A stretch of DNA of 64,000 bases from Vibrio porteresiae DSM 19223 (GTDB taxonomy: Bacteria > Pseudomonadota > Gammaproteobacteria > Enterobacterales > Vibrionaceae), in contig NZ_AP024895.1 in NCBI RefSeq assembly GCF_024347055.1, positions 1,240,001 to 1,304,000 on the forward strand. The letters are read 5' to 3'. Below are positions 17,662 to 26,764 of the stretch, piece by piece (the stretch's first letter is position 1; every line of letters begins with the position of its first letter). The notes under the pieces are model-generated. The model made no database searches, was not told the DNA's origin, and saw only the letters and a program-made list of their open reading frames with translations. The position numbers and the translations under genes are program-made.

Positions 17662-18141
17662 CTACGCCGTAGCTTCTTCTAGAGCAGCATCAATGACTTG
17701 ATAAACGTCTTGCGCGCTCTGGCAGCGACGTAACTTGTCCAAGTCGACGCCCGTTTCGCTCTCTTCATCGTCTAACACTTGAGTGACTTCCATCAGACCT
17801 TCCATGTGTTGGTCAGAAGTGCTACCGGCTAAGGTAATCAAAACGTCTATTGGGCTCTCTTCGCCGTCAAAGAACACCGGTTCTTTTAAGGTGACTAAAG
17901 CAAAAGCGGTGCGCACCACGCCATTTTCTGGGCGAGCATGAGGCATCGCTAAACTTGGGGCGATAACGATATAAGGCCCTAATTTTTCGACACTACTAAT
18001 GATGGCGTCATGATAAGAAGGCTTAATTGCGCCTGATTTGATCAACATGTCAGTGCCAATTTTGATCGCGGCTTTCCAGTCACTGGCTTCTGCTTGCAGG
18101 CAGATGGAATTGTTTTCGATAAGAGATTGTTTTAATGCCAT
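17662..18141 (-). CDS. ulaC: Ascorbate-specific PTS EIIA component UlaC
   Basis: 159-aa cytosolic EIIA of the mannitol/fructose type. The phosphorylated histidine is His68 in SLAMPHARPENG, the same position as in E. coli UlaC. It passes phosphate from HPr to the EIIB domain fused to the transporter encoded just upstream. AGGAG lies upstream of the ATG, behind an intercistronic hairpin. Confidence 0.94.
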   Translation of the reverse strand: MALKQSLIENNSICLQAEASDWKAAIKIGTDMLIKSGAIKPSYHDAIISSVEKLGPYIVIAPSLAMPHARPENGVVRTAFALVTLKEPVFFDGEESPIDVLITLAGSTSDQHMEGLMEVTQVLDDEESETGVDLDKLRRCQSAQDVYQVIDAALEEATA

Positions 18142-18158
18142 GATATGTCTCTCCTATA

Positions 18159-18180
18159 GGCGCCGGAGGAGTCCGGCACC
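18159..18180 (-). other. Intercistronic hairpin between ulaA-ulaB and ulaC
   Basis: GGTGCCGGA pairs with TCCGGCGCC (one G-U) around a CTCC loop in the 74-bp gap. With no T tract it is more likely an mRNA-processing or stability element that sets the ratio of transporter to downstream enzymes. Confidence 0.55.
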
Positions 18181-18215
18181 TTCAGTACATTGCTTACGTT
18201 TTGGATATAGAGGTT

Positions 18216-19976
18216 TTATTTGGTTGGAATAAAATTCTTATTAATGATGTCGAGCAGCTCATCGCCAAAGGAGTTGGGATTGAGCATGTTTTGCACCCCA
18301 AGTACAAACTTGCCTTCACCTGGGTCCATCTCACCGGATAAGTGTTTGGACGAAACAATGATGTCAGTGGTCGCCAGTTTGGCTTTGTAATCAGATAGGG
18401 CACAGGAATCCATGACATGAGGGATGCCTTTTTTCTCTAGGTATTTGCCAATTTTCATCTTCATCATCATCGATGATCCTTGACCATTACCACACACAGC
18501 TAAGATGCTAACTGGGCGAACTCCGTCGCTTGCGGCGATGGCTTGTTCTACTGCTTTGATGATTTCAGGTTCTTCAGCAATATTCACAAGACCAGCTGCA
18601 TCTTCTTCTGCGCGCAATTTTTTGGAAGCGAAGAACATGTAAACACAAGCCAGTGCAATCAACACATAAAAGAACATTTTAGAAATTGAGATACCTTGCA
18701 TGACCGCAGGGAAAAGAATTGCCCAGTCAGCCATACCCATCCAACCGTTGAATGAGGTGCCAAACACAGAGAACAGATGAATTGCCCAAGCAGAACCCAA
18801 AATTTCGATAATCCCCATCACGAAACAGATTTTCATCACTGCACGCCAGCCGCCGTAGTGGTTCGCAAACACACCGATGGTTGCGTTAGAGAAGAACATC
18901 GGAATAAATCCTGGGATGATCATGATTGGAGCATTAAAGGCCAGCATTGCAAGGACTGCAGTAAATTGCCCGATAGCGCCCCACATAAAACCAAATACCA
19001 TCGCGTTAGGTGAGAAGGCATAGATAGCGGCACAGTCAATTGCCAGCACTGCATTTGGAATCACACGTTCAGAGATACCTTTAAACGCTTCAGACAACTC
19101 GGCCACGAACATACGTACGCCGACTACGATAACCTGTACGGCCACCGCAAATTTCAAACCGGTTTCGAGGATATAGATAGACCAGTGAGTAGAACCCGCC
19201 ATGGACTGTAAGTTATCTAGGCCAAATGAAAGCAGGATAACGCCAAAGAACAGAGTCATGACGATTGCCGTAGAAGCGATGCTGTCGTGGAAAATGTGCA
19301 GCCATTTAGGCAAGTTTAAGTGGTCAACGCTTTCGTTCTTGTCACCCAATTTCGGCGCTACTTTGGTGGCAATCCAAGACGCTACTTGTTGTTGGTGACC
19401 GATAGAAAAGCCGGCTCCACCAGTCACTTCTTCCGTGGCCTTGAACATGATATTGGAAGAGATCCCCCAATACAGTGCCATGATCACGGCAGAGTAGATG
19501 ATGGTTTGCCACATGCCAACGCCCATCACGTAATAGAACACAGCAATCAGACCTGCTTGCTGGAACATGATGTGCCCAGTCAGCATGATGGTGCGAATGC
19601 CGGTAATACGACGAAATAGCACCAGAATAATATTGATCGCCAGTGCCAATAGAACGGTGTAACCGACCCAAGAGTAGTTATCGCCCATGGCATCCATGGT
19701 CGCCATCATTGAGGTGTATGGGTCTGCAACAGAACCTGTAAGGTGATGATATTCTGCTAATTTTTCTATTACTGGTTTAAAACCAGCCGTCAGTGTGCCT
19801 GCACCGACTTGCACCAGCATAAAGCCAACAATGGTTTTAATGGTGCCTTTTAAAATCGTGGTGCCGTCTCGTCTCAGTAGCCAGTAGCCTATCAGTGTAA
19901 CTAGCCCCAGAAGTAGCGGCGCTTTGGTCATCACTTGGCTGTAAAAAATATAGAAGATGTTATACAAGGTCTCCAT
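18216..19976 (-). CDS. ulaA: Ascorbate PTS transporter EIIC-EIIB fusion (UlaA-UlaB)
   Basis: 586-aa inner-membrane transporter that imports L-ascorbate with phosphorylation to L-ascorbate 6-phosphate. Residues 1-455 form the SgaT/UlaA EIIC membrane domain with about ten or eleven hydrophobic segments. After a linker (about 460-480), residues 485-586 form a UlaB-type EIIB domain with the phosphocysteine at about 495 in AVCGNGQGSS. In E. coli these are separate proteins, so the fusion is notable. It is the first gene of the minus-strand ula operon, divergent from ulaR. Confidence 0.94.
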   Translation of the reverse strand: METLYNIFYIFYSQVMTKAPLLLGLVTLIGYWLLRRDGTTILKGTIKTIVGFMLVQVGAGTLTAGFKPVIEKLAEYHHLTGSVADPYTSMMATMDAMGDNYSWVGYTVLLALAINIILVLFRRITGIRTIMLTGHIMFQQAGLIAVFYYVMGVGMWQTIIYSAVIMALYWGISSNIMFKATEEVTGGAGFSIGHQQQVASWIATKVAPKLGDKNESVDHLNLPKWLHIFHDSIASTAIVMTLFFGVILLSFGLDNLQSMAGSTHWSIYILETGLKFAVAVQVIVVGVRMFVAELSEAFKGISERVIPNAVLAIDCAAIYAFSPNAMVFGFMWGAIGQFTAVLAMLAFNAPIMIIPGFIPMFFSNATIGVFANHYGGWRAVMKICFVMGIIEILGSAWAIHLFSVFGTSFNGWMGMADWAILFPAVMQGISISKMFFYVLIALACVYMFFASKKLRAEEDAAGLVNIAEEPEIIKAVEQAIAASDGVRPVSILAVCGNGQGSSMMMKMKIGKYLEKKGIPHVMDSCALSDYKAKLATTDIIVSSKHLSGEMDPGEGKFVLGVQNMLNPNSFGDELLDIINKNFIPTK

Positions 19977-20081
19977 ATCTTTACCCCTGAATATGTTGTC
20001 GTTGTAATCGTTGTAGGTCAGAGAAATTCTCGTAAGATGCGGCGAGAAAAACTCGTTAAGTGCTCACGCAATAAACAATAC

Positions 20082-20122
20082 CAATCAAAAGTAATCATTC
20101 AATGCGCGTTTATGATTACTTT
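20082..20122. promoter_or_regulatory. Candidate UlaR operator 1
   Basis: CAAAAGTAATCAT (20085-20097) and ATGATTACTTTG (20111-20122) form a near-perfect inverted repeat in the ulaA/ulaR divergent region. The 15-mer AATCAAAAGTAATCA starting at 20082 recurs at 20291, near ulaR, which suggests binding by one regulator, probably UlaR. Binding itself is inferred. Confidence 0.55.
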
Positions 20123-20280
20123 GAACTGCGTCAAATTTGTCCTTGATTTGGCCTCTATTTTGATAGCCAGATCACTTGTGTGGAATTAAATATAAATAAA
20201 AACAATCACTTATTTTTATTTGTGATCAAGGTGTCGTTTTTCCTCGTTGATTGTTTGACAATCATTTTTGAGATTAATAC

Positions 20281-20326
20281 AATCAAATCAAATCAAAAGT
20301 AATCAAAAATAATCATGCGAAATCAT
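20281..20326. promoter_or_regulatory. Candidate UlaR operator 2
   Basis: Short direct repeats of AATCA (at least six) stand just before the ulaR start, including a second AATCAAAAGTAATCA. Position suggests autoregulation and looping with the site at 20082-20122. The remainder of the 19977-20338 gap is AT-rich promoter DNA. Confidence 0.5.
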
Positions 20327-20338
20327 GAGGGTGATAAA

Positions 20339-21094
20339 ATGAATGAAGTTCAGAGACATAATGGCATTCTGTCGTTGTTGGAAGAGAAGCAAACCATCAA
20401 CGTCAACCACATTATTGAGCAGTTCCATGTCTCTCCCGCCACTGCCCGCCGTGATATCGCTAAGCTCGATGAACTTGGTAAGTTGAAGAAAGTGCGTAAT
20501 GGTGCCGAGCGTATTGAAGGGAAAAAGCGCACTTGGTCGCCACTCAATATCGATAGCACTGAGCATTATGAAGAGAAAGAGCGTATTGCTATTCATGCGG
20601 CGCAACTCTGCCAACCTGGTGATAGTGTGGTGATCAACTGTGGTTCAACCGCGTTCCTACTCGGACAGCAGCTTTGCGGGCAAGATGTACAGATAGTGAC
20701 CAACTATTTTCCGCTGGCAAGCTATTTGATTAACGAAGATCACGATGATGTCATCATCATTGGTGGTCAATACAACAAAGCGCAGCACATCTTTCTCAAT
20801 CCAGCTCCTGATTCACTGGGCAGTTACGCGGGTAACTGGATGTTCACCAGTGGTAAGGGATTGACAGAAAACGGTTTGTATAAAGCAGACATGCTAACTG
20901 CAGTGGCGGAACAGCAGATGCTTGAGCAGATCGATAAGCTGGTGGTCGTCGTCGACAGTTCGAAAGTTGGGCAGCGTACGGGCATGCTGTTCTGCCCAGC
21001 GGAAAAAATCGATATTGTTGTCACTGGTAAAGAGGCCGACCCAAAAGTGGTCGCCGCACTGGAGGCGCAAGGGACGCAAGTGATCTTGGTCTGA
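20339..21094 (+). CDS. ulaR: DeoR-family transcriptional repressor UlaR
   Basis: 251-aa DeoR/GlpR-type repressor. The N-terminal winged helix-turn-helix (about 5-55) includes TINVNHIIEQFHVSPATARR, the family signature. The C-terminal sugar-phosphate-sensing domain (about 75-245) includes NCGSTAFLLGQ and VVDSSKVGQR. The start at 20339 (MNEVQRHN) has GAGGGTG upstream and is preferred over 20315. It is divergent from the transporter operon and followed by ulaG. L-ascorbate 6-phosphate is the effector in E. coli; the same is assumed here. Confidence 0.93.
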   Translation: MNEVQRHNGILSLLEEKQTINVNHIIEQFHVSPATARRDIAKLDELGKLKKVRNGAERIEGKKRTWSPLNIDSTEHYEEKERIAIHAAQLCQPGDSVVINCGSTAFLLGQQLCGQDVQIVTNYFPLASYLINEDHDDVIIIGGQYNKAQHIFLNPAPDSLGSYAGNWMFTSGKGLTENGLYKADMLTAVAEQQMLEQIDKLVVVVDSSKVGQRTGMLFCPAEKIDIVVTGKEADPKVVAALEAQGTQVILV

Positions 21095-21141
21095 ATCGCG
21101 CCATCTTAATTACACATTAACTTAATCACCTTAAATTTAGC

Positions 21142-21162
21142 CGCCTTGTGCAAAACAAGGCG
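21142..21162 (+). other. Hairpin between ulaR and ulaG
   Basis: CGCCTTG and CAAGGCG with a seven-base loop lie in the 135-bp gap between ulaR and ulaG. There is no T tract, so attenuation or RNA stability is more likely than termination. Confidence 0.45.
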
Positions 21163-21229
21163 TCGACTCCCTACATCTTAAATTTAATAAAACGCGATAA
21201 TTCGCGGTGAAACAAAAAGGTATATGGTT

Positions 21230-22297
21230 ATGAGCAAAGTAGATGAAATTACACGTGAATCTTGGATCTTAAACACGTTTCCTGAATGGGGAACTTGGTT
21301 AAACGAAGAGATTGAAAAAACCGAAGTGCAACCTAATACCTTTGCCATGTGGTGGCTTGGTTGTACTGGTATTTGGTTGAAATCAGAAGGTAATACCAAC
21401 CTCACTATCGATTTCTGGTGTGGTACAGGTAAGAAAACGCAGAAAAACCCATTAATGAAACATCAACACCAAATGATGCGTATGGGCGGTGTGCGTGCAT
21501 TACAACCTAACTTACGTACTTCACCATTTGTGTTGGACCCATTTGGGATCAAACAAATCGATGCAGTCATGGCAACCCATGACCATGCAGACCATATTGA
21601 CCCTAACGTTGCCGCTGCCGTTTTGCAAAACTGCGATAACCATGTGAAATTCATTGGCCCACAAGCTTGTGTTGATTTGTGGTTAGGTTGGGGCGTGCCT
21701 AAAGAACGTTGTGTTGTAGCGAAAGTAGGCGATGTGATTGAAGTCGGCGATATGAAAATTCACGTGTTGGATTCTTTCGACCGCACTGCGTTGGTCACTT
21801 TGCCTGAAGGTGTCTCTTCTTATAATAAAGAGATTTTGGATGGTATGGACAAACGTGCGGTGAACTATCTGATTGAAACTACAGGTGGTAACCTTTACCA
21901 CTCTGGTGACTCACACTATTCAAACTACTATGCTAAACATGGTAACGACTACAAAATCGATGTGGCCTTGCTCTCTTATGGGGAAAACCCACGCGGTGTT
22001 ACCGATAAAATGACGTCATCTGATATTTTGCGTGCCGGTGAATCGCTAGATTGTAATGTGGTGATTCCATTCCACCATGATATTTGGGCAAACTTCCAAA
22101 GTGATCCGCGTGAAATCGAAGTGTTGTGGAACATGAAGAAAGACCGTCTCAACTATCATTTCAGCCCATTCTTCTGGCAAGTGGGTGGCAAATATACTTA
22201 TCCAACCGATAAGGACACGATGCATTACCAACATTTCCGCGGTTTTGCTGATATTTTCACCGATGAACCAGAGCTACCATACAAAGCATTCTTGTAA
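21230..22297 (+). CDS. ulaG: L-ascorbate-6-phosphate lactonase UlaG
   Basis: 355-aa cytosolic metallo-beta-lactamase-fold enzyme opening L-ascorbate 6-phosphate to 3-keto-L-gulonate 6-phosphate. The metal motif THDHADHID spans 116-124, with further ligands in YHSGDSHYSNYY and IPFHHDIW. The start at 21230 (MSKVDEITRESW) aligns with E. coli UlaG; an ATG two codons earlier is possible. It is transcribed away from the other ula enzymes, after ulaR. Confidence 0.96.
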   Translation: MSKVDEITRESWILNTFPEWGTWLNEEIEKTEVQPNTFAMWWLGCTGIWLKSEGNTNLTIDFWCGTGKKTQKNPLMKHQHQMMRMGGVRALQPNLRTSPFVLDPFGIKQIDAVMATHDHADHIDPNVAAAVLQNCDNHVKFIGPQACVDLWLGWGVPKERCVVAKVGDVIEVGDMKIHVLDSFDRTALVTLPEGVSSYNKEILDGMDKRAVNYLIETTGGNLYHSGDSHYSNYYAKHGNDYKIDVALLSYGENPRGVTDKMTSSDILRAGESLDCNVVIPFHHDIWANFQSDPREIEVLWNMKKDRLNYHFSPFFWQVGGKYTYPTDKDTMHYQHFRGFADIFTDEPELPYKAFL

Positions 22298-22370
22298 GGT
22301 TTGACATTTGACTAGGCAAATCTGCTCACATTTGCCCAGTCTCTAGGGGGATGCGCTCCCATACCGATAC

Positions 22371-22395
22371 AGCCCAACATTCGTTGGGCTTTTTT
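22371..22395 (+). terminator. Terminator after ulaG
   Basis: AGCCCAAC/GTTGGGCT, loop ATTC, followed by a run of six Ts. It lies 74 bp after the ulaG stop. Confidence 0.9.
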
Positions 22396-22484
22396 GGTGC
22401 AGGCTTGTTTATTAGGTCGCAAAGTTGTTATTCTGTTTCGCGTTATACTGCAGTGCAGATCGACAATGAGGTAGGAGAATTACC

Positions 22485-23117
22485 TTGAGTGAGCGACGAG
22501 TCAATAGACAGCCTGGTGAGTTGTATTCGGCGATGGATCCCGAATTACGACGCTTACAATTCAAAGCCAAAGAGAGAACGTATCAATATAATCAAACTTT
22601 GCCTAATCAAGCGTTGCGCAGACAAATTTTGTTAGCGGAACTGCTTGGAGACTGTGGCGAGCAGACGTTTATTGAGCCCAACTTTACCTGTGATTACGGT
22701 TTTAATGTGCATTTTAAAGGTTCTGCTGTGGTGGAATCTGGGTGCGTAATGCTTGATAGCGCAGAGATTACGATAGGCAATAATGTCTATTTTGCGGCCA
22801 ATGTGTGTTGCGCTTGTGCTAGTCATCCGCTTGTGGTGGAAGAACGACAAAATGCCTTGGCGTATGCGCAAAATATTACCATTGAAGAGGATGTTTGGAT
22901 TGGCGCGCATTGCACCATTTTGGGTGGTGTAACGATTGGGCGCGGCGCAATTATTCAAGCAGGATCGGTCGTAAGCGAAGATATTCCAAGTAATAAAGTG
23001 GCGGCTGGTAATCCGTGTAAAGCGATACGAGAAGTCTCTGAGGCGGATAGAGAGGATTGTAGATTACCAGAGAGCTGCATCCTTGCAGACTCTCCGGCAG
23101 TGGATATTCATCAATGA
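22485..23117 (+). CDS. Maltose/galactoside O-acetyltransferase family protein (TTG start)
   Basis: 210-aa left-handed beta-helix acetyltransferase of the Maa/LacA family, transferring acetyl from acetyl-CoA to a sugar. Hexapeptide repeats run from about 95 to 185; the catalytic His is His114 in CASHPLVVEE. The start is a TTG at 22485 with AGGAG seven bases upstream. The N-terminal region (RQPGELYSAMDPEL) aligns with the standard Maa N-terminus, so the first ATG at residue 17 would truncate it. The tail beyond residue 188 is longer than usual. It overlaps the convergent kinase-like gene by 7 bp. Confidence 0.87.
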   Translation: MSERRVNRQPGELYSAMDPELRRLQFKAKERTYQYNQTLPNQALRRQILLAELLGDCGEQTFIEPNFTCDYGFNVHFKGSAVVESGCVMLDSAEITIGNNVYFAANVCCACASHPLVVEERQNALAYAQNITIEEDVWIGAHCTILGGVTIGRGAIIQAGSVVSEDIPSNKVAAGNPCKAIREVSEADREDCRLPESCILADSPAVDIHQ

Positions 23118-23884
23118 TCTAGAATCATTTGGGTTGCTAAGCGATGTTTTTCTTGTTCAAAACGTTTTAGCAGGCGGTGTAGCGCTAACAACTGTTCTGA
23201 TAAACGGTTTTTCTTGCGCACCGCGAGTACCAGTTTGGCAACCCAACTAAAGCGATTTAGAACCGTTTCTGCGAGGCGAAATGCTTTGTCTGTACCGTGA
23301 CCAAACTCCTGGTACCAGTGCATTAGCGCGCGTAGACGAATGTCATCGCTGACCTCATTGAGACGATAAGAATCCAGCAAAAACAAAAGGAAGTCGCGCG
23401 TGCGCAAAGTGGGGTTGCTTGAGATTCTTGCTTCTTCTAAATCTAAGAAAGTCACTTTCCCTTCATCATTGACCACGATATCGCGCATCGCTGGGCGACC
23501 ATGAATCATGTTATGACGATGGAATTCACATAGAACATCGGTCGCTTTCATAAAAAGCGCAGCGTGTTTTTGCTCATCTTGGCGATGAATAGGCTCACCT
23601 GCGTTTTTGGTAATAAAAAACGAACGACCTTTAAAAATCAGATCAGGGGTTGATAAACCATGTTTGTTAGCGTAATCCAATAGTGCCACTTCTTTTTTAA
23701 AGCGTTCTTTTGGGCTTAAGCCACTGGTCAACACAAGGTGAGACAGATTTTTTTTATGTCTCAGATAAAAATTGATTAGCCGATTAATGGCATTGCGCTT
23801 GTCTTCGCCACATTTTTTGAGCCAGTAAGTTGAATTACATTGCTCAAGCATGTAAACGAACACTTTGCGGTGATTATTACTCAT
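23111..23884 (-). CDS. Kinase-like protein, possibly lipopolysaccharide kinase family
   Basis: 257-aa protein with a small protein-kinase-like fold, probably cytosolic. The catalytic loop appears as HGRPAMRDI (128-136) and the metal-binding Asp as FLDLEEA (146-152); KKEVALLDYANKHG (63-76) looks like the helix C region. The arrangement resembles Kdo/WaaP or InaA-type kinases, but the loop has HGRP where HGDL-like sequence is common, so activity is uncertain. It overlaps the acetyltransferase tail-to-tail by 7 bp. A role in envelope-sugar modification is only inferred. Confidence 0.65.
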   Translation of the reverse strand: MSNNHRKVFVYMLEQCNSTYWLKKCGEDKRNAINRLINFYLRHKKNLSHLVLTSGLSPKERFKKEVALLDYANKHGLSTPDLIFKGRSFFITKNAGEPIHRQDEQKHAALFMKATDVLCEFHRHNMIHGRPAMRDIVVNDEGKVTFLDLEEARISSNPTLRTRDFLLFLLDSYRLNEVSDDIRLRALMHWYQEFGHGTDKAFRLAETVLNRFSWVAKLVLAVRKKNRLSEQLLALHRLLKRFEQEKHRLATQMILDH

Positions 23885-24090
23885 ACATTCCTCAAAGCCG
23901 ATTTCGAGTGTTTATTATAAAATTGTTAATTGCACACTGTTCATCATTAGAGTGTCATAATACTCTGAAACACCTTGAAACATATGTCATGTTTTTGTCA
24001 GAATTTATGCATATTGGTTTATATATAACTGAAATCAATAAGTTGCAATCGTTGATATATTGTCCAATCAATTATTCGGCATAGGCTAAC

Positions 24091-24134
24091 GGTGTGTGTC
24101 CTTTTCCACTCTTGTTTGGCTTTTTTTAGCCAAA
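24091..24134. repeat. Dispersed GGACACACACC element next to a hairpin
   Basis: GGTGTGTGTCC at 24091-24101 is a single intergenic copy. Fourteen bases further, TTTGGCT and AGCCAAA form a stem with a six-T loop (24115-24134). The 23885-24250 gap is AT-rich and otherwise holds only promoter sequence for the Lrp-type gene. Confidence 0.65.
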
Positions 24135-24250
24135 TGTCGCTAGCGTATTGAAAAGTAGCAACTACTATCGTCTAATCAAATCACAAATGAGAACCGCGTT
24201 ATAAAGGATATCAGCGGTGTCGTTCCTTAGGATGTACAGGAAAAGAATCT

Positions 24251-24715
24251 ATGAGCTCTTATCAAATCGACGAATACGATATTAAAATGCTGACTCTGCT
24301 TCAGGAGAACGGTCGTTTAACCAGTCAGGAACTTAGCGAACTCGTGGGTTTATCTCCATCACAATGTTCACGTCGCCGTATTCAGTTAGAACAGCAACAG
24401 TTGATCTTGGGCTACCAAGCTCGTTTGTCCCCACAAGCGTTAAAACAAGAAGTGGTGGCGATGGTCGAAGTTAAATTGCTTAGCCATGAAGAAGAAAACG
24501 CTAGACGTTTTCTTGAATATATTCACAGTGAAGCTGCCATTTTCGATGCCTATAAAACCACAGGTGATGGCGACTATTCACTTCGTTGTGTCGTTTCTGA
24601 CCTCGCGAATCTGAACGATCTCATCAACCGCATTTTCAGTACTCGTACGATTGCTCATATCAAAACATCCGTGGTACTTGATCGCGTCAAAGAGAATGGC
24701 ATCGTAATTAGCTAA
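24251..24715 (+). CDS. Lrp/AsnC-family transcriptional regulator
   Basis: 154-aa feast/famine regulator. The N-terminal helix-turn-helix (about 8-55) contains YDIKMLTLLQENGRLTSQEL and a recognition helix LSPSQCSRRRIQLE. The C-terminal RAM domain (about 65-150) includes KTTGDGDYSLRCVV, the usual amino-acid-sensing segment. An AGGA lies upstream of the ATG. It precedes a membrane protein gene and tyrB in the same direction, so it may control aromatic amino-acid metabolism; that link is inferred. Confidence 0.9.
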   Translation: MSSYQIDEYDIKMLTLLQENGRLTSQELSELVGLSPSQCSRRRIQLEQQQLILGYQARLSPQALKQEVVAMVEVKLLSHEEENARRFLEYIHSEAAIFDAYKTTGDGDYSLRCVVSDLANLNDLINRIFSTRTIAHIKTSVVLDRVKENGIVIS

Positions 24716-24853
24716 TACCGTTTTTTCCGCTCACTTCATGCAAATAATTTCAAATGATGCATTTATTTCGCATAAGTGAGCAAATAATCCTTGATTTTGC
24801 CCGTGTGCAGTGTTTAATGAACTGCAACGGAGAATTAACTAAGGATTGTTACT

Positions 24854-25495
24854 ATGACTCAAGCGTCCAACGCTCAGAGCCTCTCTGCGGATGTTTCTGC
24901 TATCAAGATTGATCACCGCTGGTTTGAAGATGTTATTGCTATCATGATTGGCTCAAGCATGGTGGCTTTTGGTGTCATGTTCCTCAAACAGATTGGCATG
25001 ATCACTGGTGGTACCGCAGGGCTTTCGCTGTTTCTGCACTACAAATTTAATATTGAATTCGGCACTGTCTTTTTTCTCATCAATTTGCCGTTCTATTATC
25101 TCGCTATTCGCCGCATGGGGTGGCAGTTCACCCTAAAAACGTTTCTCGCGGTCGGATTGGTCTCTTTCTTCACCAATATTCAAGGTCAGTTTATTCAGAT
25201 TTCGTCACTGCAGCCGCTTTATGCCGCGCTGTTCGGCGGCTGTATATTTGGTGTAGGATTTATCGTGTTATTTCGTCACAAAGCAAGCCTAGGTGGATTT
25301 AATATTCTGGCGCTTTACATTCAAGAGCGCACGGGGCTGCGTGCGGGGTGGTTATTGATGGGATGTGATGTGGTCATTATGCTCATTTCTCTGTCGGTAA
25401 TTGGGACCTACGCATTGCTCTTATCCATCGTTTGTGGCTTACTGCTCAACCTTATTATTGCGTTAAACCATCGCAAAGACCGTTACCAAGCTTAG
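24854..25495 (+). CDS. YitT-family membrane protein
   Basis: 213-aa integral membrane protein of the YitT (former DUF161) type with five or six hydrophobic segments and the motif GMITGGTAGLSLFLHY (about 48-63). GCIFGVGFIVLFRHKASLGGFN is also typical of the family. Its transport function is not established. It lies 12 bp before the tyrB Shine-Dalgarno region and is probably co-transcribed with tyrB. Confidence 0.8.
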   Translation: MTQASNAQSLSADVSAIKIDHRWFEDVIAIMIGSSMVAFGVMFLKQIGMITGGTAGLSLFLHYKFNIEFGTVFFLINLPFYYLAIRRMGWQFTLKTFLAVGLVSFFTNIQGQFIQISSLQPLYAALFGGCIFGVGFIVLFRHKASLGGFNILALYIQERTGLRAGWLLMGCDVVIMLISLSVIGTYALLLSIVCGLLLNLIIALNHRKDRYQA

Positions 25496-25513
25496 TCAAC
25501 AAGGAGTATGACT

Positions 25514-26707
25514 GTGTTAAACCATGTGAAGCCATATGCTGGCGACCCAATTTTGTCGTTGATGGAAAAATTCTTCGCCGATGAGCGTGAAGGAAAAGTC
25601 AATCTGAGTATTGGTCTCTATTACGACGCAGATGGTGCGATTCCAACATTGGATTCGGTACATGCTGCAAAAGAGCAGTACAATCAACAGCCAGAACAAC
25701 CTTGTTTATACCTACCGATGGATGGCATTCCAGCCTACCGCAGTGCGGTGCAATCCTTGGTGTTTGGTGATGAGCATCCAGCCTTAGCTCAAGGTCGCGT
25801 AGCAACTATCCAAAGCCTTGGCGGCTCTGGCGCTTTGATGATCGGGGGAGATTTCCTTCATCATTATTTCCCAGAATCAAAAGTGTATGTGAGCGATCCT
25901 ACATGGGAAAACCACCATGCCATTTTCCAAGGTGCGGGTTTTGAAACAGCCACATACCCTTACTACAACTCAGAAACCAACTTGTTGAACTTTGATGGCA
26001 TGATGGACACGTTGAGTCAGTTGCCAGAGAAAACCATCGTTCTACTGCACCCATGTTGCCACAACCCAACAGGGGTTGATTTGAATAATCAACAGTGGGA
26101 CGAAGTGATCAAAGTGGTGGTTGAACGTCAATTGATCCCATTCTTTGATATGGCTTATCAAGGCTTCGCCGATGGCATCGCTGAAGATGCGCATGTTATT
26201 CGTGCTTTAGCTGAGCGTACTAATGCTACTTTCTTGGTGAGCAACTCGTTCTCTAAAACCTTCTCTCTATACGGTGAGCGTGTTGGTGGTCTATCAGTTG
26301 TGTGCGAAAACGCAGCTGTTGCTGCCAACGTTCAAGGTCAACTAAAAGCGACTGTTCGCCGCAACTATTCAAGCCCAGCTAAATACGGTGCGGTTTTGGT
26401 CTCTTGTGTACTTAACAGTGACTTAAAAGCAACTTGGTTGGCAGAAGTTGACACGATGCGTGCGCGTATGAGCGAAGTACGTGAAGGTCTATACGAACGC
26501 CTGCAAGCGCTTTGCCCTGAAAAAGATTTTAGTTTCTTGATTAAACAAAAAGGCATGTTTAGCTACACAGGTTTTAGTGTTGAGCAGGTGACTGTGCTAC
26601 GTGAAGAGCATGGCATTTATCTCATCAACAGCGGCCGTATGTGTGTGGCTGGTCTGAATGCTGCGAATATCGAGAAAGTAGCACAAGCTTTTGCTGCGGT
26701 AGCGTAA
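25514..26707 (+). CDS. tyrB: Aromatic amino acid aminotransferase TyrB (GTG start)
   Basis: 397-aa PLP-dependent class I aminotransferase, interconverting tyrosine or phenylalanine with their keto acids. The PLP lysine is in SNSFSKTFSLYGERVGG; HPCCHNPTGVD and the C-terminal SGRMCVAGLN are as in E. coli TyrB. An ATG at 25508 lies one base from AAGGAG, too close; the GTG at 25514 has seven-base spacing and yields MLNHVKPYAGDPIL, co-linear with the E. coli N-terminus. It is followed by a strong terminator and then a repeat cluster. Confidence 0.95.
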   Translation: MLNHVKPYAGDPILSLMEKFFADEREGKVNLSIGLYYDADGAIPTLDSVHAAKEQYNQQPEQPCLYLPMDGIPAYRSAVQSLVFGDEHPALAQGRVATIQSLGGSGALMIGGDFLHHYFPESKVYVSDPTWENHHAIFQGAGFETATYPYYNSETNLLNFDGMMDTLSQLPEKTIVLLHPCCHNPTGVDLNNQQWDEVIKVVVERQLIPFFDMAYQGFADGIAEDAHVIRALAERTNATFLVSNSFSKTFSLYGERVGGLSVVCENAAVAANVQGQLKATVRRNYSSPAKYGAVLVSCVLNSDLKATWLAEVDTMRARMSEVREGLYERLQALCPEKDFSFLIKQKGMFSYTGFSVEQVTVLREEHGIYLINSGRMCVAGLNAANIEKVAQAFAAVA

Positions 26708-26764
26708 GTACAGATTTCTCTCTTCTTATAAAGTGTTATCAATTTGATAAGTGTTATAAGTGTT

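Noticed and set aside
23830..24084. 84-codon open frame on the plus strand
   Set aside because: It overlaps the kinase-like gene start and AT-rich promoter DNA, has no ribosome-binding site and no recognisable sequence.
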